Notes under the pieces: model-generated
Database searches by the model: none
Told to the model about the DNA's origin: nothing
The model's input: the letters and a program-made list of their open reading frames with translations, nothing else
Shown: piece by piece, positions 35,316 through 43,519 of the stretch
How the letters are laid out: every line of letters starts with the position of its first letter
How positions within the stretch are numbered: the stretch's first letter is position 1
Program-made: the position numbers and the translations under genes
NCBI RefSeq assembly: GCF_902459685.1
Contig: NZ_CABPSF010000002.1
Coordinates: forward strand, 124,001 to 188,000
DNA from: Pandoraea iniqua
Lineage (GTDB): Bacteria; Pseudomonadota; Gammaproteobacteria; Burkholderiales; Burkholderiaceae
Reading direction: 5' to 3'
DNA: 64,000 nt

Positions 35316-36182
35316 TCAGGCTCTTTCCGCCGCCGCCAAAAAAGCTGGCGCGTCTGCCAGTAATACGGTGAGATCGGCTGCGCCAGATTTGACCACGGCC
35401 GCCGTACGCTCCCGGCTGAGCGTGTCGGTGCCCACGAGCGAGCGCGGCCCCGCCACACTCAGTGCAGCCAACGGACGTCCCTGCGCATCGAGCACCGCCG
35501 CCGCGCATGCGTCGATACCCGCTTCGAAGCCATCCTGACTCCACGCACAACCGGTTTCCTTGTCGCGCGCCAATTGGGCGTCCAGTGCCGCGAAAGTCCG
35601 CGCACTCTGCGCCGTTGCGGCCGCCAGCGGCTCCGGGCCGAGCAACGCCCGGCGGCGCTCGGGACTCAAGTGCGCCAGCAGCGACCGCCCGGGCGCGGTC
35701 AGGTGCGCGGTGACACGACTCCCCGCACGGATATTGCTCACGAGGGGCAGGGCAGGCGTCTCGCACAACAGATACCGCACCTGTGTGCCGTCGAGCACGG
35801 TGAGGTAGCTGGACAACCCGGTCTCGCTGGTCACACGCGTGAGTACGCGGCGCGCCGTGGCGAGATGATCCTCGCCTGCGAGCGCCGCAGCGGAAAGCGT
35901 GAGAAAGCCGAGACCGAGCCGATGCCCGCCGTGCGGCAGCGGTTCAAGCACGCCTTCATGCTCAAGCGTGGCCAGCAGCCGCATGACGGTCACGCGATTG
36001 ACACCGATACGCCGGCCCACTTCGCTCATGTTGGCCGTCGAGCCACCGTCAGCCACAAAGCGCAGGAGCTTGAGCGCACGAATGACCGGCGTGATGAGCC
36101 CGGCCTGCGTGGCGTCGCGATCGTCGCTCTCTGCGCTGACATTGCTGGAATCACGGGCGGTGGCGGGCGTTGCTTTCGTCAT
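35316..36182 (-). CDS. IclR-family transcriptional regulator
   Basis: The 288-residue protein has an N-terminal 27-residue tail, an IclR winged helix (about 30-90: VIRALKLLRFVADGG, MSEVGRRIGVNRVTVMRLLATLEHEGVLE) and an effector domain (about 105-280: GLSSYLTVLDGTQVRYL, TAPGRSLLAHL, DKETGCAWSQDGFEAGIDACAAAV). It is encoded just downstream of the FAD monooxygenase gene on the same strand, 75 bases later. It probably controls that gene through the palindrome at 37462-37477. The effector is likely an aromatic acid, by analogy with PcaR/PobR proteins. Confidence 0.9.
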   Translation of the reverse strand: MTKATPATARDSSNVSAESDDRDATQAGLITPVIRALKLLRFVADGGSTANMSEVGRRIGVNRVTVMRLLATLEHEGVLEPLPHGGHRLGLGFLTLSAAALAGEDHLATARRVLTRVTSETGLSSYLTVLDGTQVRYLLCETPALPLVSNIRAGSRVTAHLTAPGRSLLAHLSPERRRALLGPEPLAAATAQSARTFAALDAQLARDKETGCAWSQDGFEAGIDACAAAVLDAQGRPLAALSVAGPRSLVGTDTLSRERTAAVVKSGAADLTVLLADAPAFLAAAERA

Positions 36183-36257
36183 GCGGTGCTGTACGTTTGG
36201 TTGTGTCGAAACGAAGGGGCGATCAACGATCTGTTACCGGCTGGCGTTAGCGGCTTC

Positions 36258-37415
36258 TCAAGCGGCCAACGGCACTTGCCACGCGTCGTATTCGTAGACC
36301 CAATCTGCGTTGCCGCCTTCCTTGAGCCACTGGTTGCCGCGTGAACCGATCTGCACGCGCGCAGTGCGCTCGCGACGTGCCGCTTCGTAACGGGCGAGCG
36401 CGCCAGCCAGTGCATCCGCATCGGCGTTAGGGCCGACTTCAGCAAGGTGGCGAGACATTACCACAGCGTCTTCGATGGCCATACCGGCCCCCTGCGCCAT
36501 GAACGGCATCATCGGGTGACACGCATCGCCAAGCAGCGAAACCCGGCCGCGCGACCATTGCGGCAGCGGGTCGCGCACGTACAACGCCGACTTCAGCACG
36601 CTGTCACACGCATCGAGCAACGCGCGCGCTTCGGGATGGTAGTCGGCATACATCGCGCGCAACTCCAGCACGTCGCCCGGTGCGGTCCACGATTCCAGCG
36701 TCCAACTGTCTTGCGCCGTGGTGGCGAACACGAAAATGTCCCGGCCTAGATTGAGCGGAAACGTCACGATCTGGCTCGACGCGACGGGCCCCCACCACTT
36801 GGTGAACGCGCCCAGATTCGGCACCCCGCCCAGCTTGTTCGCCGGGATGACCGCGCGATAAGCAACCACCCCCGTGAACTCCGGCGATTCCGGTCCGAAC
36901 AGGCCCGTACGCACGACCGAATGAATGCCGTCGGCACCGATGAGCACATCCACGTCGTCGTGCGTGCCGTCGGCGAAGCTGAGCCGAATGCGGCCCGTTT
37001 CGCCGACGCCCGGCGCTTCGAAGGCAACCAGCTTCTTGCCCAACGCGATGCTCTCGGCGGGCACCGCCTGCTCCAGCGCCTGAAGCAGATCGGCGCGATG
37101 CATTGTGAGTTGCGGCGCGCCGTACTTGGTCTGCGCCGTTTGTGCCATCTCCAGTCGCGACGTCTCTTCGCCCGAATCCCACGTGCGGCTGATGCGATGG
37201 CTCGGCTGTGCGGCGGTTTCGCGCAGAGCGTTGCCAACGCCCAGACCGTCGAGTGCCCGCACGGCATTGGGCGTCAGGTTGATGTCGGCGCCGACACGGG
37301 CGAACTGCGCCGCCTGTTCGTAGACGCGCACACGAAAACCGGCACGGATCAGCGCGATGGCGGCGGCCAGACCGCCGATGCCGGCACCGTTGATGCCGAC
37401 GAGGGGAGCTTGCAT
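36258..37415 (-). CDS. FAD-dependent aromatic monooxygenase (salicylate/3-hydroxybenzoate hydroxylase type)
   Basis: The ATG at 37415 (MQAPLVGI) has AAAGGTG upstream and gives 385 residues. Group A flavoprotein hydroxylase motifs are all present: GAGIGGLAAA (about 10-19), VLIGADGIHSVVR (about 160-172) and GRVSLLGDACHPMMPFMAQGAG (about 290-311). The C-terminal DWVYEYDAW stretch resembles that of salicylate 1-hydroxylase and 6-hydroxynicotinate 3-monooxygenase. It hydroxylates an aromatic acid with NAD(P)H and oxygen. The longer frame to 37487 is rejected. An IclR regulator is 75 bases downstream and a 16-base palindrome lies in the promoter. Confidence 0.86.
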   Translation of the reverse strand: MQAPLVGINGAGIGGLAAAIALIRAGFRVRVYEQAAQFARVGADINLTPNAVRALDGLGVGNALRETAAQPSHRISRTWDSGEETSRLEMAQTAQTKYGAPQLTMHRADLLQALEQAVPAESIALGKKLVAFEAPGVGETGRIRLSFADGTHDDVDVLIGADGIHSVVRTGLFGPESPEFTGVVAYRAVIPANKLGGVPNLGAFTKWWGPVASSQIVTFPLNLGRDIFVFATTAQDSWTLESWTAPGDVLELRAMYADYHPEARALLDACDSVLKSALYVRDPLPQWSRGRVSLLGDACHPMMPFMAQGAGMAIEDAVVMSRHLAEVGPNADADALAGALARYEAARRERTARVQIGSRGNQWLKEGGNADWVYEYDAWQVPLAA

Positions 37416-37461
37416 GGGGACACCTTTTGATAAACGTTGCGACGAATTCAGAAAAATAAAA

Positions 37462-37477
37462 CGTTCAAATATGAACG
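37462..37477. promoter_or_regulatory. IclR-type palindrome before the FAD monooxygenase gene
   Basis: CGTTCAAATATGAACG has six-base arms around AATA. A second partial copy (GTTCAAATATTA) follows 18 bases further. It lies 47 bases before the monooxygenase start on the minus strand, and IclR regulators usually bind such palindromes. The most likely binder is the IclR protein at 35316-36182. Confidence 0.6.
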
Positions 37478-37756
37478 TAGTGTTCAAATATTATTGTTTT
37501 TGATTCGATCCATCGCAAGCCTTCCTCGGGTAAATCCCGACGCAACGTGTTCGGCCGGAGCAACGCTCCCATCAGACGCACGGCAACGCCGGCGGGACGA
37601 ACAGCATCTCACCGAAGCTTTGAATACAAGATGCCAGCCGCCGAATGCGCGCGTAGTAGCACACCAAATTCCTGTCATCAATTCGTGCATCTCCGCTGCG
37701 GGACTCACGCATCACCTGGCCTAAGCTCCGCATTGTTGGTTTCATAAGTAATCCAA

Positions 37757-37774
37757 CGTTTCATAGGTGGAACG
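37757..37774. promoter_or_regulatory. IclR-type palindrome before the porin gene
   Basis: CGTTTCATAGGTGGAACG has seven-base arms with one mismatch. The sequence before it (CATAAGTAATCCAACGTTTCA) is nearly the same as that before the ABC cluster (CATAAGTAAATCAACGTTTCA), which points to one shared regulator. It lies about 110 bases before the porin start. Confidence 0.65.
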
Positions 37775-37883
37775 TCGAAATGCGACGGTACGAAGGGCGT
37801 GACCGGCTTGGGTTGCCGTGCGTCGCCGTCGGCGTCACCACCGTTTTCGAGTCAGCGAATCATCGAACGACAGGAGTACACAG

Positions 37884-38993
37884 ATGAAGCGGTTTCCGAC
37901 GGGGCGGATCTCGGGGATGACAAAACTGGCGGCAGCGATGCTGCTAGCCGTTGGCGTGCCGATGGCAGCGCATGCGCAAAGCAATGTGACGATCTACGGC
38001 AGCATGGATGCCGGCGTGGCGTACGTGAACAATCAGGGCGGCAGCAGCAACTTTCTCGCGCAACAAGGCGGCACGCAGCCGGATCGCTGGGGTTTTCGCG
38101 GCGTTGAAGATCTGGGCGGCGGCAATCGCGCGATCTTCCTGCTGGAGAATGGTTTCTCCACGCTCACCGGCAACACCCTCAAGGCGGGCGCGATGTTCAA
38201 CCGCCAGTCGTGGGTCGGTCTGCAATCGGACACGCTGGGCACGGTCACGATCGGCCACATGACCACGTTCAACTTCGACTGGCTCGGCCCGTTCAGCACG
38301 TCGTATCTGGGCATGAACTGGTACATGTTCCACCCGGGCAACCTCGACGAACTGGCCAACACGTCGGTGGTGCAGGTGGATAACTCGGTGCGCTACGTCA
38401 CCCGGGACTTCGCGGGCTTCAAGGCGGGCGCCATGATCTCGCTGGGCAACACGACCAACTTCGCCAACGGCAAGAAGTGGAGCGTGGCCGCGAACTACAC
38501 CAACGGGGGCTTCAAGGCGTCGGCCGTCTACTCGAACGAAAACAACCGTACGCCGAACGTTGCCGTGCTCGGTGGCGCCACGTTCCAGAACCAGCCGGTC
38601 GCGACCTATACGGCGTCGAACGTCGAGAACATGGGCGCGGGCGCGTCGTACGCTTTTGGTCCGTGGCTGCTGCACGCGTTGTACACGCGCGTGAAGCTCG
38701 CGTCGCCGGGCTACAGCGACACCTATCAGGCTTTCGACGCCGGTGCGAATTACGCCACCAGCATCGCCAACACGATCACCTTCGGGGCGGCCACGACGAC
38801 CATGTCGGGCAAGCGCTGGACGCAGGTGAGTCTGGGCGACGTCTACGCGCTGTCGAAACGCACGCAGGTGTATGTGAGCGGCGTGTACCAGCACGCCAGC
38901 GGCAACGGCGCAATCACCGCCATCAACACCATCGGGGCCTCGTCGACCGCCAATCAGGTCGTGATCATGTCGGGCGTGCATCACGCGTTCTGA
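37884..38993 (+). CDS. Gram-negative porin (Burkholderia type)
   Basis: The ATG at 37884 (MKRFPTGRISG) follows CAGGAG and gives 369 residues. A signal peptide ends at AHAQ. The mature chain starts SNVTIYGSMDAGVAYVNNQGG, the usual opening of betaproteobacterial porins, with WGFRGVEDLGGGNRAIFLLENGF and RQSWVGLQSDTLGTVTIGH, and ends HHAF with the terminal Phe needed for BAM assembly. It should form a trimer of 16-stranded barrels. The shared palindrome with the downstream ABC cluster suggests that it passes the cluster's substrate across the outer membrane. A strong terminator follows. Confidence 0.92.
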   Translation: MKRFPTGRISGMTKLAAAMLLAVGVPMAAHAQSNVTIYGSMDAGVAYVNNQGGSSNFLAQQGGTQPDRWGFRGVEDLGGGNRAIFLLENGFSTLTGNTLKAGAMFNRQSWVGLQSDTLGTVTIGHMTTFNFDWLGPFSTSYLGMNWYMFHPGNLDELANTSVVQVDNSVRYVTRDFAGFKAGAMISLGNTTNFANGKKWSVAANYTNGGFKASAVYSNENNRTPNVAVLGGATFQNQPVATYTASNVENMGAGASYAFGPWLLHALYTRVKLASPGYSDTYQAFDAGANYATSIANTITFGAATTTMSGKRWTQVSLGDVYALSKRTQVYVSGVYQHASGNGAITAINTIGASSTANQVVIMSGVHHAF

Positions 38994-39092
38994 CGCGCAC
39001 CGATCGTCAGCACCGGGCATCACCCAGTGATCTCACTTAATGAACCCAATAAGCGGACTGAATTAGTGGATTCAACAAGTGGGCTCACCTCG

Positions 39093-39125
39093 CGCCGGCC
39101 GACATTCGTTGGCCGGCGTTTTTTT
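39093..39125 (+). terminator. Intrinsic terminator after the porin
   Basis: CGCCGGCC and GGCCGGCG form an eight-base stem with a ten-base loop, followed by seven T residues. It ends the porin transcript about 100 bases past its stop. Confidence 0.88.
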
Positions 39126-39194
39126 CGCCCTGCAAACGCGCTGTTCTCACGGTAAAGCCCATGGGTTGGGGTTTCCCCTAGTCAAAAAACAATT

Positions 39195-39221
39195 TTGACT
39201 CCGGCTGTCACTCCCTATAAT
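39195..39221 (+). promoter_or_regulatory. Sigma-70-type promoter of the catabolic cluster
   Basis: TTGACT (39195-39200) and TATAAT (39216-39221) are near consensus with a slightly short 15-base spacer; TTTTGA two bases upstream gives 17. The predicted start is near 39228, so the palindrome at 39241-39258 lies just downstream and would block or modulate elongation. Confidence 0.6.
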
Positions 39222-39240
39222 TGATCCATAAGTAAATCAA

Positions 39241-39258
39241 CGTTTCACATATGAAACG
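39241..39258. promoter_or_regulatory. IclR-type palindrome before the catabolic cluster
   Basis: CGTTTCACATATGAAACG is a palindrome with seven-base arms around CATA. It matches the porin site in both arms and in the flanking CATAAGTAA. The likely binder is the IclR protein encoded within the cluster (43520-44497). Confidence 0.7.
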
Positions 39259-39356
39259 TAGCCACAAGGCGAAAGACAGGTTGGCAGGCGATGCGGCGAA
39301 GGAAAGCGGCACGCTGCCCGAGGCAAGTTGAACATCCAGAAACACGGTGGTTTCCC

Positions 39357-40223
39357 ATGCTCAGGTCGATTCAATTGCAAGACGCGAACGTAGCCGAGGC
39401 GTATGCCGACGCACGTCACACGCCGGCGACGGCACCGCTGCCGTTTGCCATCGAGTATCGCGGCGTGACGCGTCGATTCAAAAATCGCCAGGGCAAGGGC
39501 GAGATGACGGCGGTGTCGAACGTCTCCATCGGGATCAAGACCGGCGAGTTCGTCTCGCTGATCGGCCCGAGCGGCTGCGGCAAGAGCACGCTGCTCAATA
39601 TGGGCGCGGGCCTGTATGCGCCCAGCGAAGGGCAGGTCACGCTGGCCGGCAAGCCGGTGCGCGGCCCGTCGCAACAGGTTGCTTTCATGCTGCAAAAAGA
39701 TCTGCTCATGCCGTGGCGCTCAATTCAGAAGAACGTCGAGTTGGGCATGCAGATTCGCGGCCGCAGCAAGGCCGAGCGCGCTGAAGTGGCCAAGACGCTG
39801 CTCGCGCGCTGCCATCTGAAGGGTTTCGAGAATCACTATCCGCACCAACTCTCGGGCGGTATGCGCCAACGTGCAGCATTGGCACGCACGCTCGCCGTCG
39901 AGCCCGACGTGCTGCTCATGGACGAGCCGTTCTCCGCGCTGGATGCGCAAACGAAGATGGTGCTGCAACAGGATCTCGCGCAGATGCTGGCCGCCGAAGG
40001 CAAGACCGCGCTGATGATCACGCACGACTTGGCAGAGGCGATTGCGCTGTCGGATCGCGTGTTCGTGATGAGCGAACGTCCGGGCACGATCATCGAAGAG
40101 ATCACCGTCGATCTGCCGCATCGCGACAACCCCATCGAGCGCCGCAAGCAGGCGGGCATGAACGAATACGTCGCCCATCTGATGGAACTGCTCAAGGTCG
40201 GCCGCGACGATCACCTCGGTTGA
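39357..40223 (+). CDS. ABC transporter ATP-binding protein (SsuB/TauB type)
   Basis: The 288-residue chain from MLRSIQL is chosen over the ATG at 39291 because family members start close to the ABC domain. It has the Walker A motif GPSGCGKST (about residue 75), Q-loop MLQKDLLMPWRS, signature LSGGMRQR (about 170), Walker B VLLMDEPFSALD and switch His in MITHDLAEA. The group serves sulfonate, taurine, nitrate and aromatic uptake (NMT1/THI5-like substrates). It is the first gene of the 15-kb cluster, with its permease 43 bases downstream and its binding protein 9 kb further. Confidence 0.92.
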   Translation: MLRSIQLQDANVAEAYADARHTPATAPLPFAIEYRGVTRRFKNRQGKGEMTAVSNVSIGIKTGEFVSLIGPSGCGKSTLLNMGAGLYAPSEGQVTLAGKPVRGPSQQVAFMLQKDLLMPWRSIQKNVELGMQIRGRSKAERAEVAKTLLARCHLKGFENHYPHQLSGGMRQRAALARTLAVEPDVLLMDEPFSALDAQTKMVLQQDLAQMLAAEGKTALMITHDLAEAIALSDRVFVMSERPGTIIEEITVDLPHRDNPIERRKQAGMNEYVAHLMELLKVGRDDHLG

Positions 40224-40266
40224 TCCCTACCGGTCATCTCCTGCCCAAGACACTGGAATTCCCGCT

Positions 40267-41049
40267 ATGAAAACCCTCACCAAAGCCCAACTAACCGCTG
40301 GCAGCTTCGTGCTGTTGCTGCTCTTCGCGGCCGCCTGGCAATGGGGCCCGACGGCGTTCGGCGTGCCCGAGTTCGTGCTGCCCAAGTTGTCGTCGACGCT
40401 CGTCGAAGGCGTGCGCATGTTTCAGGTCGAGAACCTGTGGCTGCACATCGGCGTGACGGCGCTCGAAGTGATCGCCGGTTTCGTGATCGGCTCGGCGCTG
40501 GGCGTGCTGATCGGGGTGATCCTCGGCTTGTCGCCGTCGACCGAAGCCATGCTCTCGCCGTACATCCTCGCGCTACAAATCGCGCCGAAGGTGGCGTTCG
40601 CGCCGCTGTTCGTGATGTGGATGGGCTACACCATCTATCCGAAGATTCTCGTGGCCGTGCTGATCGTCTTCTTCCCCGTGATGATCAACGTGCTGGGCGC
40701 CGTGCGCTCGGTCGACCCCGACATGGTCAATCTGGTGCGTGCGTTGTGCGGCCGCCGCTGGCAGATCTTCCGCTTCGTCGAATTCCCGTCGGCCATGCAG
40801 GCCCTGTTCGCCGGGCTGCGCATCGCCTCGACGCTCGCCGTGATCGGCGTGACCGTCGGTGAGCTGGTCGGCGGCGATCGCGGGCTGGGCTATCTGCTGG
40901 TCTACGGCGAAGGGCAGGGCAACACCGCCATGGTGTTTGTCGCCATCGCGGGGCTGACGGTCATCGGTATCGCTGCCTACGCGGCCGTGGTCTGGCTCGA
41001 GCGCCGCGCACTGCATTACGTGCCGCGTGCGTCGATGAACATCGCCTGA
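40267..41049 (+). CDS. ABC transporter permease (SsuC/TauC type)
   Basis: The 260-residue inner-membrane protein has six hydrophobic helices: an N-terminal one (SFVLLLLFAAAWQ), one near 70-95 (VIAGFVIGSALGVLIGVILG), and the permease EAA-like loop around residues 155-180 (VRALCGRRWQIFRFVEFPSAMQALFAGLRIAST). It pairs with the upstream ATPase and the binding protein at 49347-50351. It begins 43 bases after the ATPase stop. The start has no strong ribosome site, but family alignment supports it. Confidence 0.9.
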   Translation: MKTLTKAQLTAGSFVLLLLFAAAWQWGPTAFGVPEFVLPKLSSTLVEGVRMFQVENLWLHIGVTALEVIAGFVIGSALGVLIGVILGLSPSTEAMLSPYILALQIAPKVAFAPLFVMWMGYTIYPKILVAVLIVFFPVMINVLGAVRSVDPDMVNLVRALCGRRWQIFRFVEFPSAMQALFAGLRIASTLAVIGVTVGELVGGDRGLGYLLVYGEGQGNTAMVFVAIAGLTVIGIAAYAAVVWLERRALHYVPRASMNIA

Positions 41050-41091
41050 CGTGATGACGCGACCTGCTCTTCAGCCAACAAGGAACGCATC

Positions 41092-41883
41092 GTGACCGAA
41101 CTGCCCATCCTCCCGCTCGACACCGCCACGCTCGCGCCGCTCGACGGCAAGAATCTGCTGATAACCGGTGGCGCTCGCGGTCTTGGCGAAGGCTTCGTGC
41201 GCGCCGCTGTGGCACGTGGCGCACAGGTGACGATTGCCGATATCGCGACAGACGCGGGCCAAGCGCTCGCTGCCGAACTCCGCGACGCGGGTCACGCGGT
41301 CTCGTTCGTGCGCGTCGATCTGTCCGATCCGGCCTCGGTTGAAGCGGCTGCCAAGACGGCCGCCGAACACATGGGCGGCATCGACGGGCTCGTCAACAAC
41401 GGCGCCATCACCAACTCCGGCGGCAAGCTCGCCACCGAGTTGAGCATCGAGACGTGGGACGCCGTCATGAACGTGAACGTGCGTGGCACGTGGCTCATGA
41501 CGATGGCGGCACTGCCGTATCTGCGCGCATCGGGGCAGGGGCGTGTCGTGAACATCGCCTCGGACACGGCACTGTGGGGCGCTCCGCGCTTGCTCGCCTA
41601 CGCCGCCAGCAAGGGTGCCGTGATGGCGATGACCCGCTCGCTGGCGCGCGAACTCGGCCCCGACGGTATCACCGTGAACGCCATTGCGCCCGGGCTGGTG
41701 GAGGTCGAAGCCACCGCTTACGTGCCGGCCGAGCGTCATCGCCACTATCTGGAAGGACGCGCGTTGCCGCGCGCACAGGTGCCGGACGACGTGGTCGGGC
41801 CGGTGCTGTTCCTGCTCTCCGATGCTTCCCGTTTCGTGACCGGTCAGGTGCTGCCGGTCAACGGCGGTTTCGTCATGCCGTGA
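41092..41883 (+). CDS. SDR-family oxidoreductase (first)
   Basis: The 263-residue protein starts with GTG after AAGGAA. It is a classical short-chain dehydrogenase: cofactor motif TGGARGLGEG (about 25-34), NNGAITNSGG, catalytic Ser in NIASDTALWG and YAASK (about 165-169). It may convert the diol formed by the Rieske oxygenase to a catechol, or oxidise an alcohol in the pathway. It lies between transport genes and the cupin gene. The related SDR at 44494 is a second, different copy. Confidence 0.9.
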   Translation: MTELPILPLDTATLAPLDGKNLLITGGARGLGEGFVRAAVARGAQVTIADIATDAGQALAAELRDAGHAVSFVRVDLSDPASVEAAAKTAAEHMGGIDGLVNNGAITNSGGKLATELSIETWDAVMNVNVRGTWLMTMAALPYLRASGQGRVVNIASDTALWGAPRLLAYAASKGAVMAMTRSLARELGPDGITVNAIAPGLVEVEATAYVPAERHRHYLEGRALPRAQVPDDVVGPVLFLLSDASRFVTGQVLPVNGGFVMP

Positions 41884-41937
41884 CGCGGCACGACGAATCG
41901 TCTTCCCTTATTCGCAACGCCTTCAAGGAGTCACAAC

Positions 41938-42495
41938 ATGGCGCAAGCCGAAGCTAAAAACACCGCGACGCCTCAGGCCGTCGAGAGCTGGACGCAGGCC
42001 GAAGGTCAGCCGTTCAGCGACTGGCTGGACTCGCGTGTGGCGCGTTTTTCGACGCGCAAGTACGACTGGGATGCTCTCAAGTTTCAGGCCGACTACGACC
42101 CGAAGTATCGCCGTGCGCAGATGCGCTACGTCGGCACGGGCGGCACGGGTGTCGCCAAAGATGTCAACACGGTGCCCGCCGGTCATTTCACGTTCTCGAC
42201 CATGGTAATTCCGGCCGGCAACATCGGCCCGAGCCATATCCACATGGACGTGGAAGAAATCTTCTTCGTCATGCGCGGCAAGATGAAAGTGGTCTGCGAG
42301 CGTGACGGCGAGACGTGGGAAGCCATTCTCGGCGAACGCGATCTGATCTCGGTGCCGCCGGGCGTGTATCGCACGGAAATCAACATCGGCGACGAAGACG
42401 CACTCATGTGCGTGATGCTCGGTTCGCAAAAGCCGGTCACGCCGACATACCCGCCGGATTCGCCGCTCGCCAAGATCAAACGCGAACAGAAGTAA
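41938..42495 (+). CDS. Cupin-domain protein
   Basis: The 185-residue protein has a single cupin barrel at about residues 70-165. The metal motif 1 is seen as PSHIHMDVEEIFFVMRGKMKVVCE (His, His, Glu) and motif 2 as PGVYRTEINIG, which lacks the usual His and has Tyr-Arg instead. It may be an isomerase, an oxygenase or a binding protein acting on a pathway intermediate. GGAGTC lies before the ATG. The first 60 residues have no fold that I recognise. Confidence 0.82.
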   Translation: MAQAEAKNTATPQAVESWTQAEGQPFSDWLDSRVARFSTRKYDWDALKFQADYDPKYRRAQMRYVGTGGTGVAKDVNTVPAGHFTFSTMVIPAGNIGPSHIHMDVEEIFFVMRGKMKVVCERDGETWEAILGERDLISVPPGVYRTEINIGDEDALMCVMLGSQKPVTPTYPPDSPLAKIKREQK

Positions 42496-42603
42496 GCACG
42501 GGAGCGTCGTTCCTCCCGAAAGTCCGGCGGGCGCAAGCCACAGGCAAGCGCCACGCCGGCAGGAATTCTCTCCGAGTCATTGCAGAAGACGTTACCCGAA
42601 GCC

Positions 42604-43518
42604 ATGTCAGCCGAAGCTCTCAAGTCCGAACTGCCCGACGCCAACGACGGCATCGTCGCCCCGCTTTGCGCGCGGCTGAATGCGTTTGCGTATCGCACCA
42701 TCGCCACGCATGCGGGGACGGTCGGCTATCGCAGCACCGCCACCGCTGACGATGGCCGCATCGCGGTCGTGATGCTGCACGGCATCGGCTCGGGCGCCGC
42801 GTCGTGGCTTGCCCAGTTCGAAGCGGCCGGTCTGGATGTTGCGCTGTATGCATGGGATGCGCCGGGCTACGGCCAGACGTCGAATGTGAGCGATGCCGAA
42901 CCGCACGCCAGCGCCTACGCCGACGTGCTCGAAGCATGGCTCGACGCGCTGGGTCTGGATCGCGTCGCACTGGTTGGCCATTCACTCGGCGCAATCATGG
43001 CGACGAAGTTCGCCAGCCGTGCGCCGCAGCGCGTGCGCGGCCTCTTTCTCTGCTCGCCGGCAGGTGGCTATGGCAAGGCCGATCTGGCAGTGCGTGCGTC
43101 GAAGCGCGACAGCCGTCTGGCGATGCTCGACAAACTCGGGCCGGCCGGTATGGCGCGCGAGCGCAGCGACAACTTGGTCGCGCCGAATGCTGCGGACCTG
43201 CCGCGCGCTTGGGTGAAATGGAATATGGGCCGTGTGCTGCCCGCCGGCTATCGGCAGGCAACGCATCTGCTGTCGAACGGCGATGTCGCGGGCGAGTTGG
43301 CGAAGTACGTGGCCGCCAACGCAGGTCCGGTGGCCGTGGCCGTCGGCGCGCAGGACGGCATCACGACGCCCGCCGCCTGTCAGGTCATTGCCGATGTAGC
43401 TGGCGTGCCGTTGCAAATCATCGACGGCGCAGGTCATGCGTCGTATATCGAAACCCCCGACGTCCTGAACGCTGCGCTCGCGGCGTGGCTGGACCGGGTG
43501 GCGGCGGGAGGGCGCTGA
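42604..43518 (+). CDS. Alpha/beta hydrolase (MhpC-like C-C hydrolase candidate)
   Basis: The ATG at 42604 (MSAEALKS) gives 304 residues; the frame could start at TTG 42580. It has an oxyanion-hole HGIGSGA, a nucleophile elbow GHSLGAI (Ser about residue 127), a catalytic Asp near QDGI and a His in GAGHASYIE (about 280). This is the layout of meta-cleavage C-C hydrolases and of many esterases. Next to an extradiol dioxygenase it may hydrolyse the ring-cleavage product. It is followed one base later by the IclR gene. Confidence 0.86.
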   Translation: MSAEALKSELPDANDGIVAPLCARLNAFAYRTIATHAGTVGYRSTATADDGRIAVVMLHGIGSGAASWLAQFEAAGLDVALYAWDAPGYGQTSNVSDAEPHASAYADVLEAWLDALGLDRVALVGHSLGAIMATKFASRAPQRVRGLFLCSPAGGYGKADLAVRASKRDSRLAMLDKLGPAGMARERSDNLVAPNAADLPRAWVKWNMGRVLPAGYRQATHLLSNGDVAGELAKYVAANAGPVAVAVGAQDGITTPAACQVIADVAGVPLQIIDGAGHASYIETPDVLNAALAAWLDRVAAGGR

Positions 43519-43519
43519 G

